A stretch of DNA of 64,000 bases from Halorubrum ruber (GTDB lineage Archaea; Halobacteriota; Halobacteria; Halobacteriales; Haloferacaceae), in the NCBI RefSeq assembly GCF_018228765.1, contig NZ_CP073695.1, positions 2,108,001 through 2,172,000 on the forward strand, written 5' to 3'. The notes under the pieces are model-generated. The model had not been told where the DNA came from. It did not search any database and saw only the letters and a list, made by a program, of their open reading frames with translations. The translations under genes were made by a program, and so were the position numbers. Below, in pieces: positions 52,884 through 63,388 of the stretch. Every line of letters begins with the position of its first letter. The first letter of the stretch is position 1.

Positions 52884-53849
52884 CTACAGGTTCCGCTCGA
52901 TGTACCGGTTCACCCGCGAGACGCGGTCCGCGTCGAACGTCCACAGGCCGCGCCAGACGCGCGGCTCGGTCTCGACCGCGAGGAGGCCGACGCCCCCTTC
53001 GACGCCTCGAACGAGGTCGCTTTCCGGGTCACTCTCGGCAGGGTGGGGTCCCTCCGGGGGGCGGTACACCACGAACCAGCTGTCGGTGAAGTCGGGGTCG
53101 TCGCCGGCGTGGATCACCGCGTCGAGATCCGCCGGGAGCTCGTCCGGGACGCCGTAGAGGTGCGTGTCGACCCCGGTCTCGGAGACGCGCTCGTACACCT
53201 CGCGCGTGCCGACCTCGTCGTCGATGCGCGAGAGTCGTTGGAATGACGAGCGCAGGGTGCCGTCGCCGGCGGTCCACGCCGCCCGCTCGATGAACCGCGA
53301 GATGGTGATGAGGAGCAGCTTCTGTCGGTTCGACTCGGGGTACCCGCGGAGGGTGAACGTCGCGTCGTCGAGGCCGCTTATCACCGACGGGAGGTCGACG
53401 TCGGCGAGCGACCGGCTCCCGGTGATGTACAGGTCCGAGTTGACGAACAGCACCGCGTCGCCGAGCTCCCCGAGCGTCGAGCCGGCCACCACCTCGTCGC
53501 CCTCCATGAGCAGGACGAGGTTCTCGATCTCGTCGGGGTCGTCGCCGTCGAACGGGACGTCGTCGTGGCGCCGGAGCACGTCGACGTCGAGCGCCGGGAC
53601 CGGCTCTCCCTCCCCGTCGACCACGCCGGTCGTCGCCAGTTCTCGGGCGGTGAGACCTGTTGTTCCGGCCCCATCGGTCAGGCGTCGGTCGCCTGAGGCG
53701 TCGGTCACCCGACCGTCCACCACCCGTACTGCGTCGTCGCCGAACGTGTCCACGAGCATGTTCAAGACGGGGTCCGGGTCGGTCCGGTTGACGATGACCA
53801 CGGAGCGCTCGGGTCCGTCGAAGCGATCGAGAAACTGTTCGAGAGTCAC
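52884..53849 (-). CDS. DICT sensory-domain protein
   Basis: A 321-residue protein (MTLEQFLDRFDGPERSVVIV) that resembles the haloarchaeal DICT family, a sensory domain associated with diguanylate-cyclase and two-component systems. Family features are SVVIVNRTDPDPVLNMLVDT, VFVNSDLYITGSRSLADVDL and the C-terminal GLWTFDADRVSRVNRYIERN. The HTH domain seen in some relatives is absent, so it would act as a stand-alone sensor partner. It is unrelated in sequence to the FG-GAP gene beside it. Confidence 0.85.
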   Translation of the reverse strand: MTLEQFLDRFDGPERSVVIVNRTDPDPVLNMLVDTFGDDAVRVVDGRVTDASGDRRLTDGAGTTGLTARELATTGVVDGEGEPVPALDVDVLRRHDDVPFDGDDPDEIENLVLLMEGDEVVAGSTLGELGDAVLFVNSDLYITGSRSLADVDLPSVISGLDDATFTLRGYPESNRQKLLLITISRFIERAAWTAGDGTLRSSFQRLSRIDDEVGTREVYERVSETGVDTHLYGVPDELPADLDAVIHAGDDPDFTDSWFVVYRPPEGPHPAESDPESDLVRGVEGGVGLLAVETEPRVWRGLWTFDADRVSRVNRYIERNL

Positions 53850-54007
53850 GTGCTCCGGAGTCAGCGAGTTCAGTTGATAAGAATTCCCGCTCGGTTATCG
53901 GCGCTGAGAACGACCAACGCCGGCTACCGGGTACACCACGGCCGCGGGGCGCGCCCGCGGCTCCGGCGGAACCATGTCCGACGACACCGGCAACGGACCG
54001 GTGCCGC

Positions 54008-55585
54008 CTACGCGCCGAGCGTGTCCTCCAGCAGCTGGAGGGGGTGTTCGATCTCGTAGCCGGTGCCGTGTTCCATCTGCATCGCGCAGGTCGGACACTC
54101 CGTCATGCCGACCTCGCCCTCGGCGTCCTCCATGTGCTCGAACATCTCCGCGCCGATCTCCATCGACTTCTCGTACTTCTCTTCCTTCCAGCCGTACGTG
54201 CCGGAAATGCCCGAACAGGAGTCGCCGACGTCCTCCATGTTCACGCCGTCGACGTCGCGGAACGTCTCGACCGCCTGCCGAGAGAGTCCCTGATTGCGCG
54301 CGTGACACGGCGCGTGGTACGCGAACGCGCGCTCGTCGTCGAGCCCGCCGGCCGCGTCGAGCTCGCCCTCTAAGTCCTCGTGGATCCGGAGGTACTCTAA
54401 CGCCTCGAAGGTGTGTTCCGCGACGTCCTCGATCCCGTGGAGGTCGAACAGCTCGGGGTACTCCTGCCGGAGCGACATCGAACAGGAGGTACAGGAGGCG
54501 ATCACGTCGGCGCCCTCCCCGATGGCCTCGACGAGGTTCTCGACGTTGGTCTCGGCGTGACGCCGGGCGTCCTTCAGCATCCCGTTCGCGAACATCGGCG
54601 TGCCCGAACACTTCTGGGGCGGCACCATGACCTCGTAGCCGAAGTGCTCGTAGACGCGGACCATCGCTTTCCCGACCTCGGGGGTGTTGTAGTTGGAGTA
54701 GCAGCCGTGGAAGTACGCCACGCGCTTGTCGGGGTTCTCCACCTGCGCGCCGCCGCGCGCCTTCCACCACTCGCGGAACGTCTCCGTGGCGAACTCGGGG
54801 AAGTCGCGCTCCTTCGGGATCCCCATCACCTTCTCCATCGCCCACCGCGCGGGGCCGAAGTTCATCGCGAACGACGCCGTCCGCGGGAACTTGCTCGCGA
54901 GGCTCGCCGACGTGCGGTAGTTGGCTAAGATCCGGTTCCGAATGTACTCGACGGAGAGCTTCTCCATCTGCCGCTCGACGAACTGCCCGCGCGCCTCGTT
55001 GTGCATCTGCGAGAGCGGCACGGAGGAGGGGCAGGCGTCGTCACAGCGCATACAGTTCGAACAGGAGGTGATCGACTCGTCGATGTCGTGGTCGTCCTTC
55101 CGCTTGAGCCGCCACTGCTCCGGGCCCTGGAACTTCGGCCCCGGGAACTCGTCGTCGACCTCCGCCACCGGACAGGAGGTGTCACAGCTCGTGCACTTGT
55201 AACAGGAGTCGGCCCCCTCCCGGAGGTCGAGGTCGCCGCCCGGGAACACGTCGACCGGGTCGTACGCGTCCGGGTCGAGTTCGGTCGAGTCGGTCCCCCC
55301 GGTCGCGCTATCGGTCCCGCTCGACGCGCTCTCGACGCCGCCGTCGGTGGCCGCGCGGTCGGCGGCGCGGTCGACGTCGCCGGCGCTCGCCGCCTCGGAA
55401 TCGGGCACCTCCCCCTCGTCGGGGACGAATATCGACGGCTGCTCGTCGCGGCCGGCCTCCGGGACGCCCGGAGTCGGCTCACCGCAGCCGCAGTCCCCGC
55501 AGCCGCCGCGCTCGCGCCCGCCGTTCGGTTCGCTCGTCCCGTTCGAATCTCCCGCGTCGCCGTCGTCCTCGGTGTGTCGTGTCAT
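54008..55585 (-). CDS. glpC: Anaerobic-type glycerol-3-phosphate dehydrogenase subunit C (GlpC)
   Basis: A 525-residue iron-sulfur membrane-anchor subunit that passes electrons from GlpAB to menaquinone. Two [4Fe-4S] motifs are seen: CYKCTSCDTSCPV near residue 130 and CSNCMRCDDACPS near 180. Two CCG domains follow (YFHGCYSNYNTPEVG ... KCSGTPMF, and HAPCHARNQGL ... DSCSGISG). The N-terminal 100 residues are an acidic extension with an additional Cys cluster (GGCGDCGCGEPTPG) not present in bacterial GlpC. It overlaps glpB (ATGA) and is the last gene of glpABC. Confidence 0.94.
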   Translation of the reverse strand: MTRHTEDDGDAGDSNGTSEPNGGRERGGCGDCGCGEPTPGVPEAGRDEQPSIFVPDEGEVPDSEAASAGDVDRAADRAATDGGVESASSGTDSATGGTDSTELDPDAYDPVDVFPGGDLDLREGADSCYKCTSCDTSCPVAEVDDEFPGPKFQGPEQWRLKRKDDHDIDESITSCSNCMRCDDACPSSVPLSQMHNEARGQFVERQMEKLSVEYIRNRILANYRTSASLASKFPRTASFAMNFGPARWAMEKVMGIPKERDFPEFATETFREWWKARGGAQVENPDKRVAYFHGCYSNYNTPEVGKAMVRVYEHFGYEVMVPPQKCSGTPMFANGMLKDARRHAETNVENLVEAIGEGADVIASCTSCSMSLRQEYPELFDLHGIEDVAEHTFEALEYLRIHEDLEGELDAAGGLDDERAFAYHAPCHARNQGLSRQAVETFRDVDGVNMEDVGDSCSGISGTYGWKEEKYEKSMEIGAEMFEHMEDAEGEVGMTECPTCAMQMEHGTGYEIEHPLQLLEDTLGA

Positions 55586-56961
55586 TGGTTCGCCTCCGTC
55601 GCCGCCTGCCGCCCGGCCACGAGGCCGGTCGCGAGCGACACCCCGCTCGCGGACTTCTCCCGCGCCGCGTCCGCGCCGCCGACGACCCCGCCGGCCGCGA
55701 ACACGTTCTCGTACTCTACCGCCCCGTCGGCGTCAGTCGGCCGACACCGCTCGTCGGGCCGGACGCCGAACCGCGCGTACGGCTGGTCGCCGAACGCGTC
55801 GTCGACGAACCACTCGTACCGGTCGTCGGGCTGCTCGACGTGGAGGTCGAAGACCGGCTCGCGGACCCCCTCGCGGTCCGAGTCGAGCCCCTTCCCGACG
55901 AGGCCGCCGGTCGCCAGCACGAACGCGTCCGCGCCGTACGGCGCCGTCCGACCCTTCCGGTCGACCGCGACTGCCTCGACCCGACCGTCGCTCGCGGACT
56001 CGACGCCGACCACGGGGTTTCCGGTCTCGAACCGGACGCCCTCGGCGTCGAGCGCGTCGAACAACCGGTCCTCTAAGCGGAGGCCCGGGAGGCTCGGCGG
56101 TCCCATCGGGACCTCGAACACGTCGGCCCCGAGCCGGTCGGCGAGCTCCGCGCGGACCTCCTCGCCCCGGTCGTCGCCGAGGAACGCCGGGAAGCCGACG
56201 CGCTCGACGCGGTCGACGCCGCCGTCCCCGTCGACGACATCGTGAAGGTGCGGCGAGACCGCCTTCGCGAGCGCCTCGCGGGCGGGGACGCCGTCGATCT
56301 CCTCGTCGTGGTCGAGCGCCTTCGCGAGCCGAGTGATCTTCGCGTCGGCCCGGAACGCCTCCGCGAACTCCACCTCGGCGCCCGCGACGTCGAACGGGAC
56401 GCCCGCGGCCTCCAGCCGGCCGGCGAAGGCGCGCGCGTCGTACTCCGTCAGCGACCGGAACCCGACGACGAGCATCGGTCGGTCGTCGCTCGCGAGTCCG
56501 GCCTCCGCGGCCGCGGGGTACCGCGCCGTCGGCTTCACCGCCCCGCCGAACGTCGGCACGAGGGCGTTGCTGTCGGTGTGGCCCCCGCGGTAGGCGTCGC
56601 CCGCGAGGTCGTCGAACAGGTCGAGCCCCTCGCGGAGCGCGTCCGCCCCGACGACCCGGTAGGGGTGGCTCTCGGGGAGCCGGTCGATCGCCTCGTACGG
56701 GTCCGCGAGCGGTCCTTCCGGATCGGGCCACTCGTCGGGGTCGAGCTCGCGGCCGGCGGTCGGCGGCCCGTCGCGCAGCGGCTTCGCGGGCTCGGTCGCC
56801 GGGACGTAGCCGAGCGCGTCGATCAGCCCGGACGCCTGCCGCAAGGTGCTGGCCTTGTGGGAGACGAGCCGCACGTCCGCGCCCTCGCGGGCCGCCGACA
56901 CCGCAGCCGTGACCGCCGCGAGGCCGCCGCCGACCACGAGGACGTCGCTGGTTATCGCCAT
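55582..56961 (-). CDS. glpB: Anaerobic-type glycerol-3-phosphate dehydrogenase subunit B (GlpB)
   Basis: A 459-residue FAD-binding subunit. The dinucleotide fold LVVGGGLAAVTAAVSAAREG is at the N-terminus and ENVFAAGGVVGGADAAREKS near the C-terminus matches the FAD-binding return motif. It partners GlpA in oxidising glycerol-3-phosphate to dihydroxyacetone phosphate. Its start overlaps the glpA stop codon, and its stop overlaps the glpC start, so the three subunits are translationally coupled. Start [13 protein letters not shown] is standard. Confidence 0.93.
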   Translation of the reverse strand: MAITSDVLVVGGGLAAVTAAVSAAREGADVRLVSHKASTLRQASGLIDALGYVPATEPAKPLRDGPPTAGRELDPDEWPDPEGPLADPYEAIDRLPESHPYRVVGADALREGLDLFDDLAGDAYRGGHTDSNALVPTFGGAVKPTARYPAAAEAGLASDDRPMLVVGFRSLTEYDARAFAGRLEAAGVPFDVAGAEVEFAEAFRADAKITRLAKALDHDEEIDGVPAREALAKAVSPHLHDVVDGDGGVDRVERVGFPAFLGDDRGEEVRAELADRLGADVFEVPMGPPSLPGLRLEDRLFDALDAEGVRFETGNPVVGVESASDGRVEAVAVDRKGRTAPYGADAFVLATGGLVGKGLDSDREGVREPVFDLHVEQPDDRYEWFVDDAFGDQPYARFGVRPDERCRPTDADGAVEYENVFAAGGVVGGADAAREKSASGVSLATGLVAGRQAATEANQ

Positions 56962-58763
56962 CAGCGACCCCCGTCTGTGGCCGCGTCGTCGTTTGCGCGG
57001 TCACCATCGGCGGCCGCGTCGTCGTTTGCGCGGCCGCCGTCGGTCGCCGCAGTTCCGGCCGATCCGGCCCCGTCGGCGTCGGCCGCACCATCGTCGGCGC
57101 CCGCGTCGAACGCGCCGAAGTCGACCTCGCCGTCGAGGTTCGCGGGGTCGCCGTCGCGGTTCATCGTCGTCGCGTGGAGCATGTGGTTCAGCATCGCCTG
57201 CGAGAGCTGCTCGCCCCACAGCGCGTGGCGCTGGCCCTTCCAGCGCTCCTGGTACAGCTCGTCCTCGGCGTCGCGGACGACGGGCTCGGGGTACTCCTCG
57301 GCGAGCTCCGCGGCGATCCGGTGCGTACAGAAGCCGCCCTGGCAGTTCCCCATCGAGGCGCGGGTGCGCAGGCGGACTGCGTTGAGGTCGGAGCCGGCGT
57401 CGCCGATCGCGTCCTGGACCTCCGCGCGCGTCACGCTCTCGCAGTTGCAGACGATCGGGTTCGGGTCGTACTCGTCGAGCACGTCGTCGGCCCGGGAGCC
57501 GAGCCGCTGGCCCGACCGCCGCGCGACCGGCGAGCGGAGGCCGAACTCGTCCATCAGCTCCGCCATGCGCGCCTCGCTCTCCGAGCCCGGCAGCGGCGCG
57601 TCGGCGGTGTCACAGGTCGCCTCGTAGTCGAGCGTCTCGCAGACGTGGTCGGAGATGGACTCGGCCATCATCCGGTAGGTGGTGAGCTTCCCGCCGACGA
57701 TGGTCGTCATCCCCGGGAGGTCGTCGCGGTCGCCGTGGTCGAGGAGGAAGTAGTCGCGCGTGATGTCCGTCGGGTCCTCCGTGCCCGTTCCCGGGGGCTC
57801 GTACAGCGGGCGGACGCCCCAGAAGGAGCGGAGCGTCCGGGCGTCTTCGAGCGCGGGCACGAGCTCGGAGAGCGTCTCGATCATCAGGTCGACCTCCCAG
57901 TCCTCCTCGGGGTAGTCCTCGGGGTCGTCGACCTCCTCGTCAGTCGTGCCGAGGATACAGGCGGTCTCGTGGGGGACGATGATGTCGGCGTCGCCCTTCG
58001 GCCGGCACCGGTTGATCACGGTGTCGACCTGCCGGGTGTTCATCACCGTCATCACGCCCTTCGAGGGGCGGACCTCCACGTCGACGCCGGCCATCTCCCC
58101 GACGTTGCCCGCCCACGCGCCGGTCGCGTTGACGACGTGGCGCGCGCGGATCTCCTCGGTCGTCCCCGGCTCGCGGTGGACGCGCTTGCCCGGTCCGGTC
58201 TCGTGTTCGATCTCGACGCCGACGACCTCGCCGTCCTCGACGAGCACGTCGGTCACCGGGGCGTGGGTCTCGACCCGCGCGCCGTGCTCGCGGGCGTCGG
58301 CGGCGTTGGAGACGCAGAGGCGGAAGGGGTCGACCGCGCCGTCCGGTAAGGCGATCGCCTTCTCGACGTCGCGCGCGAGGTACGGCTCGCGGCGCCGCGC
58401 CTCCTCCCCGTCGATCACCTCGACCGGGATGTCGCACGCCTTACACCCCTCCAGCTTCTCCTGGAAGTACTCCTCGTCGTCCTCCGGTCGCTTGACGAAC
58501 AGCCCGCCGGTCTCTTCGACGCAGTGGGTCGCGATGTCGCGGAGGACCATGTTCTCCTCGATACACTCCTTCGCGCTCTTCCGGTCGGAGACCGCGTAGC
58601 GGCCCCCGCTGTGGAGGAGGCCGTGCATCCGTCCGGTCGTGCCGTGCGTCAGGTTCCCCTTCTCGACGAGGACCGTATCGAGCCCGCGTCGCGCCAGGTC
58701 CCTGACGACGCCGCACCCCGTCGACCCCCCACCGACGACGACGACGTCCACTTGTCTGTCCAT
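56961..58763 (-). CDS. glpA: Anaerobic-type glycerol-3-phosphate dehydrogenase subunit A (GlpA)
   Basis: The 600-residue catalytic flavoprotein. The FAD fold [20 protein letters not shown] starts at residue 6. GlpD/GlpA family segments are [36 protein letters not shown] and [16 protein letters not shown]-terminal BFD-type [2Fe-2S] domain has [13 protein letters not shown] and [13 protein letters not shown] near residues 437-480, as in anaerobic GlpA. The last 45 residues are a repetitive Ala/Asp tail with two RANDDAA units, likely disordered. ATG at MDRQVDVV is used rather than an upstream GTG. The enzyme supports growth on glycerol, abundant in hypersaline water. Confidence 0.94.
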   Translation of the reverse strand: MDRQVDVVVVGGGSTGCGVVRDLARRGLDTVLVEKGNLTHGTTGRMHGLLHSGGRYAVSDRKSAKECIEENMVLRDIATHCVEETGGLFVKRPEDDEEYFQEKLEGCKACDIPVEVIDGEEARRREPYLARDVEKAIALPDGAVDPFRLCVSNAADAREHGARVETHAPVTDVLVEDGEVVGVEIEHETGPGKRVHREPGTTEEIRARHVVNATGAWAGNVGEMAGVDVEVRPSKGVMTVMNTRQVDTVINRCRPKGDADIIVPHETACILGTTDEEVDDPEDYPEEDWEVDLMIETLSELVPALEDARTLRSFWGVRPLYEPPGTGTEDPTDITRDYFLLDHGDRDDLPGMTTIVGGKLTTYRMMAESISDHVCETLDYEATCDTADAPLPGSESEARMAELMDEFGLRSPVARRSGQRLGSRADDVLDEYDPNPIVCNCESVTRAEVQDAIGDAGSDLNAVRLRTRASMGNCQGGFCTHRIAAELAEEYPEPVVRDAEDELYQERWKGQRHALWGEQLSQAMLNHMLHATTMNRDGDPANLDGEVDFGAFDAGADDGAADADGAGSAGTAATDGGRANDDAAADGDRANDDAATDGGR

Positions 58764-59143
58764 GCGAGGCCCTTGGACCACGACCACTTTACTTTACCTC
58801 CCGAGGCGTCCTACCCATAACTATCAGGGTCATTCAAGTAGCGTACTCGTCCTCGTCGTCGGTGTGTTTATATACTGTACTTTTTCACTCCCGCCGCCAT
58901 CCGGATTTTAACAGGAAGATTATTATGGTAGTACATTATGTTCACGACCGGCGTGGTAGCTTCCGTGAAGATATGTCGCGGCGGCGTCGATACGCCTCGC
59001 GGCCGCCTCGGGTCGGCTCCGGACGGGTCTGACCGAGCGGACGCGCGACGCGACAGCGAACGCGGCGCCGGGATCGCCCTCAACGGCGAGGGCGACCCGG
59101 CCACCGCCGCGCGCGGACCAGCGCCACAGGAGGGATCCACAAC
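58764..59143. promoter_or_regulatory. Divergent promoter region between glpABC and glpKX
   Basis: About 380 bp. An AT-rich block around 58863-58930 contains GTTTATATACTG and TATTATGGTAGTAC, suitable as TATA elements for glpK. TAAAGTAAAG on the minus strand sits at about -30 from glpA. The rest toward glpK is GC-rich and forms a leader of up to about 250 nt. Both operons probably respond to glycerol, and a GlpR-type repressor would be expected to bind here. No GlpR gene is in the window. Confidence 0.55.
59128..59134 (+). promoter_or_regulatory. Strong Shine-Dalgarno sequence of glpK
   Basis: AGGAGGG lies 9 nt before the glpK ATG. Most haloarchaeal genes here have no such site and appear leaderless, so this supports a leadered glpK transcript and fixes the start codon. 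Confidence 0.7.
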
Positions 59144-60682
59144 ATGACACAGTACGTCGGTGCGATAGACCAGGGGACGACCGGAACTCGATTCATGGTG
59201 TTCGACCACGAGGGCCAGGTCGTCGCGAACGCCTACGAACAGCACGAACAGATCTACCCGAACCCGGGCTGGGTCGAGCACGACCCGATGGAGATCTGGG
59301 AGAACACCCAGCAGGTCGTCCTCGACGGCCTCGCTGACGCGGGCCTCGAAGCCGACCAGCTCGACGCCATCGGTATCACCAACCAGCGCGAGACGACGAT
59401 CGTCTGGGACAAAGACTCCGGCCGACCGGTCCACAACGCCCTCGTGTGGCAGGACCGGCGGACGACCGACCGCGTCGAGGAGCTTCAGGAGGCGGACAAA
59501 GTCGAGGAGATCCGCGAGAAGACCGGCCTCGAGGCCGACGCGTACTTCTCCGCCACCAAGACGGAGTGGATCCTCGACAACGCCGAGCCGCTCAAGATGC
59601 AGAGTTCTCGCGGCGGCGACCTGCGCGACCGGGCCCGCGCCGGCGAGCTCGTGATGGGCACCATCGACTCGTGGCTCATCTACAACCTGACGGGGAACCA
59701 CATCACTGACGTCACCAACGCCTCCCGGACGATGCTGTACAACATTCGGGAGTTAGAGTGGGACGACGAGCTGCTCGACGAGTTCGACGTGCCGAAGGAG
59801 ATGGTGCCCGAGGTACGCCCCTCCTCCGACGAGGACTACTACGGGCACACCGACCCCGACGGCTTCCTCGGCGAGGAAGTCCCCGTCGCGGGCGCCTTAG
59901 GCGACCAGCAGGCCGCGCTGTTCGGCCAGACCTGCTTCGACGAGGGCGACGCGAAGAACACCTACGGCACCGGCTCGTTCTACCTGATGAACACGGGGAC
60001 CGACGCCGTCGAGTCCGACCACGGACTGTTGACGACGATCGGGTTCCAGATGTCCGGCGAGCCCGTCCAGTACGCGCTGGAGGGCTCCATCTTCATCACC
60101 GGCGCCGCCATCGAGTGGCTCGAGGACGTCGACCTGATCAACAACGCGGCCCAGACCGCGGAGCTGGCGCGCTCGGTCGACTCGACCGACGGCGTTTACA
60201 TGGTCCCGGCGTTCACGGGGCTCGGCGCCCCGCACTGGGACGGCCGCGCCCGCGGCACCATCGTCGGGATGACCCGCGGGACGAGCAAGGAGCACATCGT
60301 CCGGGCGACGCTCGAGTCGATCGCCTACCAGACCCGCGACATCGCCGAGGCCATGGAGGCCGACTCCGGCGTGGAGACGACGAGCCTCCGCGTCGACGGC
60401 GGCGCGGTGAAGAACAACTTCCTCTGCCAGCTCCAGTCCGACATCATCCAGACGGAGATCGCCCGGCCGGAGGTCGACGAGACGACCGCGCTCGGCTCGG
60501 CGTACGCCGCCGGGCTCGCGGTCGGCTACTGGGACAACGTCGACGAGCTGCGCGACAACTGGCAGATCGACCGCGAGTTCACGCCCGAGAAGTCGCAGGG
60601 CGAGGTCGACAAGCTGTACAGCCGCTGGGACGACGCGGTCGAGCGCTCGAAGAACTGGGCGATCGACGAGGAGGAGGAGTAG
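59144..60682 (+). CDS. glpK: Glycerol kinase
   Basis: A 512-residue FGGY-family kinase that phosphorylates glycerol to glycerol-3-phosphate, feeding GlpABC. Diagnostic segments are YVGAIDQGTTGTRFMVFDHE, the glycerol-binding GITNQRETTIVWDKDSGRPV with Asp in WQDRRT, GTIDSWLIYNLTG, and VDGGAVKNNFLCQLQSDII near the C-terminus. The ATG follows a strong Shine-Dalgarno site. The next gene starts immediately after the stop codon, indicating one operon. Confidence 0.96.
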   Translation: MTQYVGAIDQGTTGTRFMVFDHEGQVVANAYEQHEQIYPNPGWVEHDPMEIWENTQQVVLDGLADAGLEADQLDAIGITNQRETTIVWDKDSGRPVHNALVWQDRRTTDRVEELQEADKVEEIREKTGLEADAYFSATKTEWILDNAEPLKMQSSRGGDLRDRARAGELVMGTIDSWLIYNLTGNHITDVTNASRTMLYNIRELEWDDELLDEFDVPKEMVPEVRPSSDEDYYGHTDPDGFLGEEVPVAGALGDQQAALFGQTCFDEGDAKNTYGTGSFYLMNTGTDAVESDHGLLTTIGFQMSGEPVQYALEGSIFITGAAIEWLEDVDLINNAAQTAELARSVDSTDGVYMVPAFTGLGAPHWDGRARGTIVGMTRGTSKEHIVRATLESIAYQTRDIAEAMEADSGVETTSLRVDGGAVKNNFLCQLQSDIIQTEIARPEVDETTALGSAYAAGLAVGYWDNVDELRDNWQIDREFTPEKSQGEVDKLYSRWDDAVERSKNWAIDEEEE

Positions 60683-61818
60683 ATGAACGAACTGCTGCTC
60701 CAGATCCCGGTCCTCGGGATCGAGGTCAAGCTGTTCGTCATGCTGCTCATCACCGCGCTGGCGGGCGGCGCGTTCGGGGCCGCGATCGGCGCGCTCCCGG
60801 CGTTCATCTTCACCGGGTTCGTCGTCTTCCTCGGCGAGGGATCGGCATCCTTCAGCGACAGATCGGTGCGATCGAGGGCATCCCCGCGGGCGAACTCGCC
60901 GCCGGGATCACCGGCGTCATCGGGTTCGGGGCGATCACCGGCCCGCACATCGCGTTCGCGGGCGGCGTGGCCGCCTCGGCGTACGCGGGCAAGAAGTACC
61001 CCGACATGAACCCCGCCGACGGCGGCTACCACTTCGGGAAGGACATCACGTACGCGTTCGGCACGAAGCCGGACATCCTGGCCGTGGGAGCGATCTTCGG
61101 CGTGATCGGGATGCTGTTCACCCGGATCGCCAACGGCCTCTTCATCAACGTCCTCGGGATGATGCCGCCGACCGACTTCATCGCGGTATCCGTGTTCGCG
61201 ACCGCGTTCCTCGCCCGCCCCGTCTTCGGCTACCCGATCGTCGGCAAGCCGGCGGGCGACGGCCTCCTCGACATGTCACCGTTCGAGCGCGGCGACATGC
61301 ACCCGCAGGCCGACGGCGGCCCCGAGGAACACGCCGGTCGCCCGGCGACCGAGCCGTGGCTCCCTCACCAGTACAAGTGGGCGGGAGTCACGACTATCGG
61401 CCTCGTCGGCGGTATCCTCGGCGGGTACATCTACCTACAGACGGGGAGCATCTTCCTCGGCTACGGTATCTCGGCGATCAGCCTGCTGTTCCTGAACCTC
61501 GGCGTCGAGAAGATTCCGGTGACACACCACATCACCCTGCTCGGCTCCGTCGGCGCCGTCCTCGGCGTCGGCGCGTTCGGGGACATCGGCGCGGTGACGC
61601 CGCTCGCGTCGGTCGGCACGAGCGGCGCCGTCGTCGCGCTGCTCGCCGCCGGCGTCCTCGGGGCTCTCAGCGGCCTCATCGGCGAAGTCACCCAGCGGAT
61701 GTTCTACTCGCACTCCGGGACCCACGTGGACCCGCCGGCGATGGCCATCGCGATCATGATGCTCGTCGTGGGCATTCTCGCCATCCTCGGCATCCTGCCG
61801 AACGCCGGGTACCTCTGA
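60683..61818 (+). pseudogene. glpX: Haloarchaeal GlpX-type membrane protein (putative glycerol uptake), single frame disruption
   Basis: The gene starts directly after the glpK stop. The N-terminus MNELLLQIPVLGIEVKLFVM ... FTGFVVFLGEG is in one frame and the remainder (GILQRQIGAIEGIPAGELAA to the end, NAGYL) in another. One extra G in the GGG run near 60838 fuses them into a protein of about 378 residues with roughly nine membrane helices. It matches, from memory, the haloarchaeal membrane protein named glpX next to glpK in Haloferax, proposed to help glycerol enter the cell. It is unrelated to bacterial GlpX fructose bisphosphatase. Sequencing error is the likely cause. Confidence 0.8.
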
Positions 61819-62138
61819 GCCCGCTCGCGGGAGCCGACGCGGCGTCGACTCCCTCGTAGCGGCCGAGGACGGTTCCACGCGCGAAACACCCTCTGACCAA
61901 GCCGCCGAATACCAATGAGACCAGACCGGACACGCGGACGCCGAGGCGCTCGGTTCGAGAGCGACGGCCGTCCCTCGGTCGGCGTCGACGCCGCTCGCGG
62001 ACGCCACGTCGCTCGCGGCCGCCACGTCGCACCCGACGCTTTCGACGTCCCTGCCGCCGACGCCGCTCGCGACCGCGATCGACCGCGCACCGACTCCGCT
62101 TCGTGCCAGTTTTGTTCGACTATCTCGGAGGGTCGGCC
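61819..62138. other. Intergenic region between glpX and the orc gene
   Basis: About 320 bp of GC-rich sequence without a supported gene. It includes CGCTCGCGG-type repeats (GCCACGTCGCTCGCGG nearby twice) and a CAGTTTTGTTCG stretch close to the orc start that may be promoter DNA. No origin-recognition-box-like repeats or extended AT-rich unwinding element are visible, so this does not look like a replication origin. Confidence 0.5.
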
Positions 62139-63310
62139 GTGAACATCGACGACCGGATCGAAAGACGGCTCGGCTACGACGCCGGCATGAGCGTCCTCGC
62201 TGACTTCGAAGCCGTCTCGCCGGTCAGACACGTCGAGTCGCCGATCGGCCGTGGCCCGGCGATTGAGCGGCTCCTCGACGTGTTCGAGCCCGCCTTCACC
62301 GGGTCGCTCCCGCCGAGCGCCTACGTGTACGGCCCGAAGGGGAGCGGGAAGTCGGCGGTCGTCTCCGCGCTGTTCGACCGGCTGGCGAGCCACAGCGGGC
62401 CGCGGCGCGCCATCCAGACGACGACGCGGGCGGTCGAGCCGACGATCCCGGGTTCGTTTACGTCGACGCGCGGAACGCGTCGACCCGCTTCCGACTGTAT
62501 CACGCAATGTTGGCCGCGATGAGCGACGAGCCCGTCCCGGACCACGGGATCGGGACCGAGGAGCTGGCCGAGTCGCTGCGCGACGCGATGCGCACGGGCC
62601 CCGAGCTCGTCGTCGCAGCCGACCACACGAACGAGACCGAGACGCCGACAGCGGCGACGCTTATCGACTGGCTGAACGACGTGGGCGATCGGGTCACGCC
62701 GGCCTGTATCGGCCGCGACCCGCCGGACGCGATCGACTGGGAGCCGGAGACCACCGTCGAGTTCGCGAAGTACCGCCGGCACGTGCTCGTCGAGCTGCTG
62801 ACGAGCCGGTGCTCGACCGGGCTCGGCCGCGATGCGCTCTCGCACGACCAGATCCGCGAGATCGTCGAGTGGGCCGCGGGCGACGCCCACGACGCGCTCG
62901 CCGCCGTGATGGGCGCGGCGGTCAACGCGGAGCGGGCGGGCGCGTCGACGGTCCGCTCCGGCGACGTCGACGCCGGCATCGACGGCGTCCCGCGTCCCTG
63001 CGTGGCGCTGGGGCGGGTGCTCGCGCTCCCCGAGAGCCGCCAGCGGCTCCTCTACGAGCTCGCCGGGCTCTCCGAGGAGGAGCGGTCGACGGTCGGCGTG
63101 GCGACCGAGGCCATCGCGGAGCGCCCCGGCGTCGACCTCTCGGCGTCGACGGTGCGGCGCGTGCTCTACGAGCTGGCCGACGCCGGCCTGCTCGAACGCG
63201 TCACCGTCCATCAGAGCGACGGCAAGGGGCGCCCCCCGAGCCGGCTCGTGCCGCTGTTCCCGACGGTCGTCTTCCGCGAGCTGTTCGACCGGCGCGTCCG
63301 GACCGGATAG
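62139..63310 (+). pseudogene. Orc1/Cdc6-family AAA+ ATPase, single frame disruption
   Basis: The N-terminal part (VNIDDRIERRLGYDAGMSVL, FEAVSPVRHVESPIGRGPAI, Walker A in VYGPKGSGKSAVVSALFDRL) is in one frame and the rest (FVYVDARNASTRFRLYHAML onward) in another. One extra G in the GGG run near 62455 joins them as EPTIPGFVYVDARNAS, giving about 390 residues. Domain order is AAA+ then a C-terminal winged helix (STVRRVLYELADAGLLERVT). The Walker B region (PELVVAADHTNETETPTAAT) lacks the usual DE pair, so it is a divergent Orc-like protein rather than a main initiator. A GTG 36 bp upstream is an alternative start. Confidence 0.78.
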
Positions 63311-63388
63311 CGGCCAAAGGGGGCGACCCAACCGGACCAACAGCAGCGATACGGTTTTTTTAAAAGGTGTAGGCGACACCGAAGGTTA

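Noticed and set aside
61819..62138. Replication origin upstream of the orc gene
   Set aside because: No repeated origin-recognition boxes or extended AT-rich unwinding element could be seen.
61915..62142. 75-codon open frame before the orc gene
   Set aside because: Arg/Asp/Gly-rich low-complexity composition, overlaps the likely orc start and has no promoter at the right spacing.
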